Origin: Bacillota bacterium
Lineage (GTDB): Bacteria > Bacillota > Clostridia > Christensenellales > SZUA-584
Length of the DNA: 5,003 nucleotides
Assembly: GCA_023441905.1 (NCBI GenBank)
Contig: JAEZNC010000162.1
Location: 1 to 5,003, forward strand
Direction: 5' to 3'
Positions 1 through 4,203 of this stretch are shown here, piece after piece. Numbering within the stretch: position 1 is the first letter of the stretch; each line of letters begins with the position of its first letter. The position numbers and the translations under genes are program-made. Under the pieces are notes generated by a model. That model had not been told where the DNA came from. It saw nothing but the letters and a program-made list of their open reading frames with translations, and made no database searches.

Positions 1-448
1 CGAAGCATTTATCCACAGCGTGTGGGGCGACGATGCGCTAAAACAAAGGCTCACGCCGGTTCAGTACAGCGTGACGCGGCAGAGCGCGACAGAGCCGCCG
101 TTTCGCAATGAATACTGGGATAATCACGAGCCGGGGCTGTATGTGGATATCATATCGGGAGAACCGCTGTTTACGTCGAAAGATAAATTCGATTCGGGCT
201 GCGGGTGGCCGAGCTTTTCAAAGCCGGTGGATAAGCACCGCATCGAAGAAAAAACCGATATGAGCCACGGCATGATCCGCACCGAGGTGAGAACCAAAGG
301 GTCGGATGCGCATCTCGGGCATGTGTTCCCGGACGGGCCGGGGCCGGAGGGTCTTCGGTACTGTATCAATTCGGCGTCGCTGCGCTTTGTGCCGTTGGCC
401 GAGCTTGAAAAAGAAGGGTATGGGGAGTACAGGAAGCTATTCGAATAG
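1..448 (+). CDS. msrB: Peptide methionine (R)-S-oxide reductase MsrB, 5' end outside window
   Basis: Reduces the R epimer of methionine sulfoxide in oxidised proteins back to methionine, normally in the cytoplasm with thioredoxin as reductant. Counting from the GTG at base 20, the family signatures are LTPVQY (11-16), TEPPF (24-28), EYWD (31-34), SGCGWPSF (59-66), HLGHVFPDGP (98-107) and RYCINSASLRF (113-123). Cys115 is the expected catalytic cysteine and Cys61 the expected resolving cysteine, by analogy with the PilB MsrB domain. The two CxxC zinc motifs found in many MsrBs are absent (YVDIISGEPLF and RTKGSDAHLGHVF have no Cys), so this is the zinc-free type. The frame is open from base 2 and adds EAFIHS before the GTG. 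The GTG has no Shine-Dalgarno sequence, so the true start is probably left of the window, either a longer MsrB or the tail of an MsrA-MsrB fusion. The stop is TAG at 446-448. Confidence 0.95.
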   Translation, partial: EAFIHSVWGDDALKQRLTPVQYSVTRQSATEPPFRNEYWDNHEPGLYVDIISGEPLFTSKDKFDSGCGWPSFSKPVDKHRIEEKTDMSHGMIRTEVRTKGSDAHLGHVFPDGPGPEGLRYCINSASLRFVPLAELEKEGYGEYRKLFE

Positions 449-487
449 TTCATGACTACAATAATCTAATAGTTAGCTACGCTTAAC

Positions 488-534
488 AAGGGGAAAGTAA
501 ATTGAGTGAAGTTTGCGGCTCCCCTTTTGTTTTT
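488..534 (+). terminator. Probable intrinsic terminator of msrB
   Basis: AAGGGGA (488-494) pairs perfectly with TCCCCTT (520-526), and the run TTTTGTTTTT (525-534) follows. The 25-base loop contains a further weak pairing, AAATT with AGTTT (one G-U pair), that would shorten it. It lies 40 bases after the msrB stop and before the converging gene that ends at 552. On the opposite strand the T-run is poor, so it mainly serves the rightward transcript. Confidence 0.65.
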
Positions 535-551
535 AATGAGCACCTCATGAT

Positions 552-1424
552 TTAATCGATATGGTATAACTGCTTAAGAGATGAGACAGTATCGTCATAG
601 CAACGATTCTCAATATCTTCCCAAAAGTAGGGCATTACAGTTTTTCTTTTGATAGGTATATTGTTTTCTTCCATGATATTGTTTAGGTAGACAACATTTT
701 TACTATCCCATAGATTCTCATCCAAGACTTCAATTTTGGTTCTATCTTTCATAAGAACATAATAGTAAAAATTACAATTACGATCCAAAGAAAGATCGAT
801 TTCGATATGATCAATGTCTTGAGGGATGCGAAAATTTGTTTCTTCAAATCCAAAGAAACCATTGATACTAAACTGATTTTTGGTGACACGGCTGTAACAG
901 TCTGTACTGAATATAACAAACGGAAAACCGATGACGAATATTATTAAAAACATTAAAAGTGTAAGTTTCATATCCATCCCATGAGAAAAGGTTGGAACGC
1001 CGTAATGATGACTTTGCATATATCGGGCTGTTTTAAATGGAAAAGATTCTAAAATCAAATTGGTAAGAGGCAGAGAAATCATTGCAAAGACTAAAAAGCT
1101 TATACCCCAGGTAAAATTAAAGTATACGGATTCAGTATCAGATAAAACGAAGCGTGTTTTTAGTATGTTCCATAAATAGGTCAGCAGTATTGACAGAAAT
1201 AGAAAAATAAAAATGAAAAGAAAGACCAAAAAACCGTAATGGGCTTTTTTCTGCCACATAGGTTTCTGTTTTATTATTCTAAATTGCTGACGGCTTTGCT
1301 CTTTGCGTTCTTTTAAATCTTTATATATTCTGGAGTGCTTTTCATAGTGGGGTTTTTTAATAAAAAGAAAATAAACGATCAATAGAATTATGAAAAAATA
1401 CAGCCCGATTTCTATAGCAACCAT
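552..1424 (-). CDS. Four-helix membrane protein of unknown function, AT-rich
   Basis: I do not recognise a named family. The 290-residue product has four hydrophobic segments, at about residues 5-22, 64-86, 104-126 and 154-173. A basic, charged linker (24-62, rich in K, R, E and Q) separates the first two, and a soluble C-terminal part of about 115 residues (174-290) ends the protein. The pattern in 178-210 (YSRVTKNQFSINGF, then IPQDIDHIEI) resembles the start of bacterial PH-like domains on membrane proteins, but this is a weak impression and not an assignment. The start is well supported: AGGAG (complement of 1431-1435) lies six bases before the ATG. Base composition differs sharply from its neighbours: two sampled 60-base lines are 18/60 and 20/60 G+C, against 34/60 in the exonuclease gene. 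It converges with msrB and diverges from the exonuclease gene, so it is a single-gene unit, perhaps acquired horizontally. Confidence 0.85.
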   Translation of the reverse strand: MVAIEIGLYFFIILLIVYFLFIKKPHYEKHSRIYKDLKERKEQSRQQFRIIKQKPMWQKKAHYGFLVFLFIFIFLFLSILLTYLWNILKTRFVLSDTESVYFNFTWGISFLVFAMISLPLTNLILESFPFKTARYMQSHHYGVPTFSHGMDMKLTLLMFLIIFVIGFPFVIFSTDCYSRVTKNQFSINGFFGFEETNFRIPQDIDHIEIDLSLDRNCNFYYYVLMKDRTKIEVLDENLWDSKNVVYLNNIMEENNIPIKRKTVMPYFWEDIENRCYDDTVSSLKQLYHID

Positions 1425-1430
1425 AGCCCG

Positions 1431-1453
1431 CTCCTATTCCATAAAAGATTATA
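1431..1453 (-). promoter_or_regulatory. Probable -10 box and ribosome binding site of the membrane-protein gene
   Basis: On the minus strand a perfect TATAAT (complement of 1448-1453) lies 23 bases before the ATG, and AGGAG (complement of 1431-1435) follows. No convincing -35 is seen: the hexamer at 17-base spacing is TAGTAT, 2/6 to consensus. The surroundings are so AT-rich that a chance TATAAT is possible. The ribosome binding site is firmer than the promoter. Confidence 0.4.
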
Positions 1454-1555
1454 TACTGTTATGTAAATAAATACTATATATCTTTTTGAACACAGCTGAT
1501 TTTTACCGAAGAATTAATAAGAAGAGAATTATTTTGGCGATAAATGATTATTGAT

Positions 1556-1584
1556 TTGCAAAATAGTAAGGCAGATGGTACAAT
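1556..1584 (+). promoter_or_regulatory. Sigma-70-type promoter for the exonuclease cluster
   Basis: TTGCAA (1556-1561) and TACAAT (1579-1584) are separated by exactly 17 bases and match the -35 and -10 consensus at 4/6 and 5/6. Transcription would begin near 1591, leaving a leader of under 30 bases before the start codon at 1619. Its position inside the upstream part of the open frame shows that the ATG at 1544 cannot be the start used from this promoter. Confidence 0.65.
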
Positions 1585-1618
1585 CATTATTAAGAAACAT
1601 TCCGAAAAGAGGGTAGTC

Positions 1619-2371
1619 ATGAAAATCGTCTCATGGAACGTCAACGGCCTGCGCGCGTGTTACGGCAAGGGCTTTACCGATTTTTTCACCGCAGGCAACG
1701 CGGACATATTCTGCGTTCAGGAAACCAAGCTGCAGCGCGGCGATTTTGAGTTTGACCGGCCCGATTACTTTGATTACTGGAACGACGCGGAGAAAAAGGG
1801 CTATTCGGGCACGGCGGTGTTCACCAAGCAAGAGCCCATTGCGGTCACCTACGGCATCGGTATCGACGCGCACGACCATGAGGGGCGCGTGATCACGCTC
1901 GAATTCGATGGCTTTTATTTCGTGAACGTGTACGTGCCGAACGCGGGTGAGGAGCTTAAAAGGCTTAGCTACCGCATGGAATGGGACGAGGCCTTTCGCG
2001 CCTACCTCACGTCGTTGGATGCCAAAAAGAGCGTCATCGTCTGCGGCGATTTTAACGTGGCGCACCAGCCGATCGATTTGAAAAACCCGTCGGCCAACAA
2101 GCACACGGCGGGCTTTACCGACGAGGAGCGCGAAGGCTTCACCAAGCTGCTCAGCGCCGGCTTTACCGATTCGTTTCGCCATCTTTATCCCGACAAACGC
2201 GACGCGTACACCTATTGGTCTTACCGTTTCGGCGCGAGGGCGCGCAACGCGGGCTGGCGCATTGATTACGCGTGCATTTCACAAAGGCTCAACAGCGAGC
2301 TGCGTGAATTCACAATACACAGCGATGTGATGGGCTCAGATCATTGTCCGGTTTCTATCGACATATTTTAA
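1619..2371 (+). CDS. exoA: Exodeoxyribonuclease III (AP endonuclease, Xth/ExoA family)
   Basis: Cuts DNA at abasic sites and removes blocked 3' ends in base-excision repair, using a divalent metal in the cytoplasm. The product has 250 residues, the usual length for bacterial ExoA/Xth, and covers the whole endonuclease/exonuclease/phosphatase fold. Visible motifs are SWNVNGLRA (5-13, Asn7), VQETKL (33-38, metal ligand Glu35), GYSGTAVF (61-68), NVYVPNAG (103-110, Tyr105), GDFNVAH (143-149, Asp144 and Asn146), WRIDYA (213-218) and GSDHCPV (239-245, catalytic pair Asp241-His242). Start choice: the frame is open back to an ATG at 1544, but the promoter lies within that extension. The ATG at 1619 is preceded by AGAGGG (1608-1613) and begins with the family's normal MKIVSWNVNG. 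It is the first gene of a rightward cluster. The last base of its stop codon is the first base of the next gene's ribosome binding site, so it is probably co-transcribed with the rubredoxin-like gene. Confidence 0.96.
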   Translation: MKIVSWNVNGLRACYGKGFTDFFTAGNADIFCVQETKLQRGDFEFDRPDYFDYWNDAEKKGYSGTAVFTKQEPIAVTYGIGIDAHDHEGRVITLEFDGFYFVNVYVPNAGEELKRLSYRMEWDEAFRAYLTSLDAKKSVIVCGDFNVAHQPIDLKNPSANKHTAGFTDEEREGFTKLLSAGFTDSFRHLYPDKRDAYTYWSYRFGARARNAGWRIDYACISQRLNSELREFTIHSDVMGSDHCPVSIDIF

Positions 2372-2386
2372 AGGAGGGTATTTTCT

Positions 2387-2539
2387 ATGGCACAGTTTAT
2401 TTGCAGAGCATGCGGTTACACCTTTTACGACGAGAACAACGAACCCGATTATGAGGAATTGAGCGATGCGGTTCCGGACGATTTTGAATGCCCGTGCTGC
2501 GGCAAAACCGAATGTGAGCTCGTGAAAGAGCAAGCGTGA
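2387..2539 (+). CDS. Small rubredoxin-like protein (50 aa)
   Basis: A probable small electron-transfer protein binding one metal, expected to be iron, through four cysteines. Translation starts MAQFICRACGYTFYDENN and runs 50 residues to TGA at 2537-2539. The first knuckle is CRACGY (Cys6, Cys9). The second is PDDFECPCCGK (Cys35 and Cys38), matching the rubredoxin pattern CxxCGY ... PDDWxCPxCG. The gap between knuckles is 25 residues, somewhat shorter than in classical rubredoxins, and Trp in PDDW is replaced by Phe. Two extra cysteines, Cys37 and Cys43, sit in and near the second knuckle. The start is clear: AAGGAGGG (2371-2378) lies eight bases before the ATG and overlaps the exoA stop codon. 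The tight coupling points to co-expression with the exonuclease and suggests a redox or oxidative-stress role, which is inference. A zinc-binding ribbon of similar shape cannot be excluded. Confidence 0.88.
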   Translation: MAQFICRACGYTFYDENNEPDYEELSDAVPDDFECPCCGKTECELVKEQA

Positions 2540-2582
2540 CGAATGACGCATAACCGCCGCGCCGATTCAGAATACTAGAACC

Positions 2583-3227
2583 ATGACGACGATGACAATG
2601 CTGAATCACGCGCAGGCGTGTTTTAATGAATTTGATAAGCACCTGATGGAAGACGAAAAGCCTTCCGTCTATTTTGACGGGCTGGTGGAGAAGGAAGCGT
2701 TTCCGCAGCAGTATCCGTTTACGATGCTGACCGATCTGATTGGCGTGGAGCAGTCGCCGACGCATCATCCCGAAGGCGATGTATGGCGGCATACCATGCT
2801 TGTGGTGGACAACGCGGCGGAGATCAAGCGTCTCAGCAGGCAGCCGCGCGCGTTGATGTGGGCGGCGATGCTGCACGACACAGGCAAAAAGGAAACGACA
2901 AAGCTGCGAAAAGGGCGCATCACCGCGTACGATCACGACAAGGCGGGGGAACGGCTCGCCATCAGCTTCCTTGAGGCGTGTGGGCAGAGCGATGACTTCT
3001 GCCGTCAGGTGAGTGCGCTCGTGCGCTGGCATATGCAGGCACTGTTCGCGTCCAAAAACCTGCCGTTTTACAACCCCAAAGCGATGATGGCTCAGACGGA
3101 CGTGAACGAGGTGGCGCTGCTTTGCCTTGCCGACAGGCTCGGGCGCGGGCCGGTTACCGCGCAGCAGCTCGAGCACGAGCAGCAGCAGATTGCTGCGTTC
3201 GTGGAGAAAAGCATCAAATACAGATAA
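2583..3227 (+). CDS. HD-domain phosphohydrolase, related to the HD part of CCA-adding enzymes
   Basis: A metal-dependent phosphohydrolase of the HD superfamily; the substrate is not determined. The 214-residue product carries the full ligand set: His70 in VWRHTM, His98-Asp99 in MLHDTGK, His118 in DHDKAG, His150 in RWHM and Asp184 in LADRLGRG. The run from FTMLTDLIGVEQSPTHHPEG to LHDTGK is reminiscent of the HD domain at the C-terminus of bacterial tRNA CCA nucleotidyltransferases, but no nucleotidyltransferase domain is present, so this is a free-standing HD protein. Start choice is uncertain: ATGs lie at 2583, 2592 and 2598, none with a convincing Shine-Dalgarno sequence, and an in-frame TGA at 2544 excludes a longer form. 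It follows the rubredoxin-like gene by 43 bases with no terminator seen, and precedes the CxxC protein gene by 10 bases, so it probably belongs to the same transcript. Confidence 0.9.
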   Translation: MTTMTMLNHAQACFNEFDKHLMEDEKPSVYFDGLVEKEAFPQQYPFTMLTDLIGVEQSPTHHPEGDVWRHTMLVVDNAAEIKRLSRQPRALMWAAMLHDTGKKETTKLRKGRITAYDHDKAGERLAISFLEACGQSDDFCRQVSALVRWHMQALFASKNLPFYNPKAMMAQTDVNEVALLCLADRLGRGPVTAQQLEHEQQQIAAFVEKSIKYR

Positions 3228-3237
3228 AGAGAATGAA

Positions 3238-3837
3238 ATGAAACGCATTTACGGCGCGCGCATCACGTTAAAGCTGATGCGCGATTTTTTAATCAGCATC
3301 GGTGATTTGCGCCGTGCCGAGAAAGACGGCAGCATCGATAATAAGTTTGTGAAGCGCATTATGCTGGCAGTCACGCATGTGAACGGGTGCGCGCTGTGCA
3401 GCTGGTTGCATACGCGCGAAGCGCTCAAAATCGGCATGCCGCAGGATGAGATAGCGCGTCTGCTGGACGGTGAACTGTGTGACGCACCCAAGGATGAAGC
3501 GGCGGCGCTCATTTTCGCGCAGCACTATGCGGATACGCTGGGCGCTGTGGATGCCGATGCGTGGCGGCGCATCGTGGCCGCATACGGCGTGCGGAAAGCG
3601 CGCGGCATCCGAGCGGCGATTTGTATGATTATGGCAGGCAACGCGCAGGGCAATGTCTGGGGTGCTTTTGCGTCCCGGCTCAAGGGTAGGCCGGAGCGCG
3701 GCAGCAACCTTGGCAAAGAGCTGGGTGTGCTCGCGTGCGATGTATTCGCGGTGCCGTTTATGCTCATCTGGGCAGCGTTTGCAGGGCTGATGAGGCGATT
3801 GTTGCCGGATGCCAAAGAAGTATATGATTTTCAGTAG
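3238..3837 (+). CDS. AhpD-like / carboxymuconolactone decarboxylase family protein with hydrophobic tail
   Basis: A member of the all-helical AhpD/CMD superfamily, whose CxxC proteins act as thiol oxidoreductases, for instance in peroxide reduction; the substrate here is unknown. The 199-residue product carries the signature HVNGCALCSWLHTREA (47-62): redox pair Cys51 and Cys54, with His58 four residues later, followed by the typical KIGMPQDEIARLL helix (64-76). A second half (residues 84-140, DEAAALIFAQHYADT and the GNAQGN turn) resembles longer clostridial relatives as I recall them. Residues 162-186 form an unusually hydrophobic stretch (LGVLACDVFAVPFMLIWAAF) followed by MRRLL, possibly membrane-associating. 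Start choice: the frame is open back to 3127 inside the HD gene, but the ATG at 3238 follows AAAGAG (3226-3231), lies 10 bases after the HD stop and begins a plausible N-terminus. It is the last gene of the cluster. Confidence 0.88.
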   Translation: MKRIYGARITLKLMRDFLISIGDLRRAEKDGSIDNKFVKRIMLAVTHVNGCALCSWLHTREALKIGMPQDEIARLLDGELCDAPKDEAAALIFAQHYADTLGAVDADAWRRIVAAYGVRKARGIRAAICMIMAGNAQGNVWGAFASRLKGRPERGSNLGKELGVLACDVFAVPFMLIWAAFAGLMRRLLPDAKEVYDFQ

Positions 3838-3868
3838 GGGCTGCCAATGGTGGCCCGCTTTATTCCCT
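3838..3868 (+). terminator. Possible intrinsic terminator after the CxxC protein gene
   Basis: GGGCTGCC (3838-3845) can pair with GGTGGCCC (3849-3856) across the loop AAT. The stem is eight base pairs, two of them G-U. The tail GCTTTATTCCCTT is only moderately T-rich. The hairpin begins at the base after the TAG stop, a typical place for the end of an operon. Efficiency is uncertain because the T-run is interrupted. Confidence 0.5.
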
Positions 3869-3875
3869 TATAGCG

Positions 3876-3955
3876 TGTCATTCTGAAGCCGCTTGCGGAT
3901 GAAGAATATGCCTATCTGCAACTCAAATTGAACAGATCCTTCTTCGCTGCGCTCA
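3876..3955. repeat. Intergenic direct repeat, copy 1 (80 bases)
   Basis: It matches copy 2 at 4007-4086 in 75 of 80 positions without gaps. The differences are at 3881, 3890, 3899, 3908 and 3927. The left part begins TGTCATTCTGAAG and the right part ends TTCTTCGCTGCGCTCA, so the ends are roughly inverted and the unit can fold on itself. I recall similar TCATTCTGAGCG...AAGAAT-type intergenic repeats in gut Firmicutes, but that is memory and not a search. It is non-coding and followed at once by a 14-base palindrome missing from copy 2. Confidence 0.9.
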
Positions 3956-3969
3956 CCACTACATAGTGG
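3956..3969. repeat. 14-base palindrome appended to repeat copy 1
   Basis: CCACTACATAGTGG reads as CCACT, loop ACAT, AGTGG (up to six pairs if the loop is only CA). It sits exactly at the 3' boundary of repeat copy 1. After it, GGATGA (3973-3978) resumes the sequence that follows copy 2 (4090-4095), so it behaves like an insertion into the repeat end. Confidence 0.6.
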
Positions 3970-4006
3970 ACTGGATGATAGCACTTTTGTGAATCAAAGA
4001 AGCTAT

Positions 4007-4086
4007 TGTCAATCTGAAGCTGCTTGCGGCTGAAGAATCTGCCTATCTGCAACTCAAGTTGAACAGATCCTTCTTCGCTGCGCTCA
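4007..4086. repeat. Intergenic direct repeat, copy 2 (80 bases), hairpin-forming
   Basis: The second copy begins 51 bases after copy 1 ends. It folds well: GCGGC (4026-4030) with GCTGC (4077-4081, one G-U pair), a one-base bulge, GAAGAA (4032-4037) with TTCTTC (4071-4076), then an inner hairpin of ATCTG (4045-4049) with CAGAT (4064-4068) and CAAC (4050-4053) with GTTG (4058-4061), closed by the loop TCAA. Outside these, GTCA (4008-4011) and CTGA (4014-4017) face TCAG (4087-4090) and TGAC (4093-4096), so the full inverted-ended unit is about 4007-4097. No transposase is present. It resembles a small non-autonomous element or a structured intergenic RNA. Confidence 0.9.
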
Positions 4087-4111
4087 TCAGGATGACGGAG
4101 GAGTATGTTTA

Positions 4112-4156
4112 TATCACTTGATCTTCATAGAAAAATGAAAATGTTAGCAAGTGATA
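4112..4156. promoter_or_regulatory. Nested inverted repeat overlapping the -35 of the MEMO-like gene
   Basis: TATCACTTG (4112-4120) and CAAGTGATA (4148-4156) form a perfect nine-base inverted repeat with a 27-base centre. Inside it, TTCAT (4124-4128) faces ATGAA (4135-4139) around AGAAAA. The right arm covers the proposed -35 hexamer at 4151-4156. Because it lies upstream of the expected transcription start, it would act as DNA, possibly an operator. No regulator is identified. Confidence 0.45.
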
Positions 4157-4195
4157 GAAGAATTTCTCTGTGGTATAATATGGCCAAAGGGAGGG
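4151..4195 (+). promoter_or_regulatory. Extended -10 promoter and ribosome binding site of the MEMO-like gene
   Basis: GTGATA (4151-4156, 4/6 to the -35 consensus) lies 17 bases before a perfect TATAAT (4174-4179), which is directly preceded by TGG (4171-4173), the TGn of an extended -10. The ribosome binding site AAAGGGAGGG ends at 4195, eight bases before the ATG at 4204. The leader would be about 15-20 bases. Confidence 0.7.
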
Positions 4196-4203
4196 TTTGT
4201 CCT

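Noticed and set aside
536..548. Terminator hairpin ATGAG-CAC-CTCAT for the membrane-protein gene
   Set aside because: The stem is only five base pairs and no T-run follows it on the minus strand.
1538..1588. Fur or PerR operator around the exonuclease promoter
   Set aside because: AAATGATTATTGATTT is only a loose dyad (10 of 16 positions self-complementary). A seven-base inverted repeat AATGATT/AATCATT (1543-1549 and 1582-1588) flanks the promoter, but in such AT-rich sequence neither match is convincing.
1544..1618. 25-codon N-terminal extension of the exonuclease
   Set aside because: The -35 and -10 boxes lie inside it, there is no ribosome binding site before 1544, and the family begins at the MKIVSWN of the ATG at 1619.
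1631..2182. Minus-strand open frame of 183 codons
   Set aside because: It is antisense to the conserved exonuclease gene and is explained by that gene's codon bias.
3127..3237. 37-codon N-terminal extension of the AhpD-like protein
   Set aside because: It overlaps the end of the HD gene in another frame, is a low-complexity Ser/Arg-rich translation, and a better placed ATG follows a weak ribosome binding site at 3238.
2397..3248. Long minus-strand open frame of 283 codons
   Set aside because: It lies opposite the rubredoxin-like and HD genes, has an Arg/His-rich shadow composition and no recognisable motif.
3876..4086. CRISPR array
   Set aside because: There are only two 80-base copies with a single 51-base spacer and no cas genes. 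Repeat length and hairpin structure do not fit.
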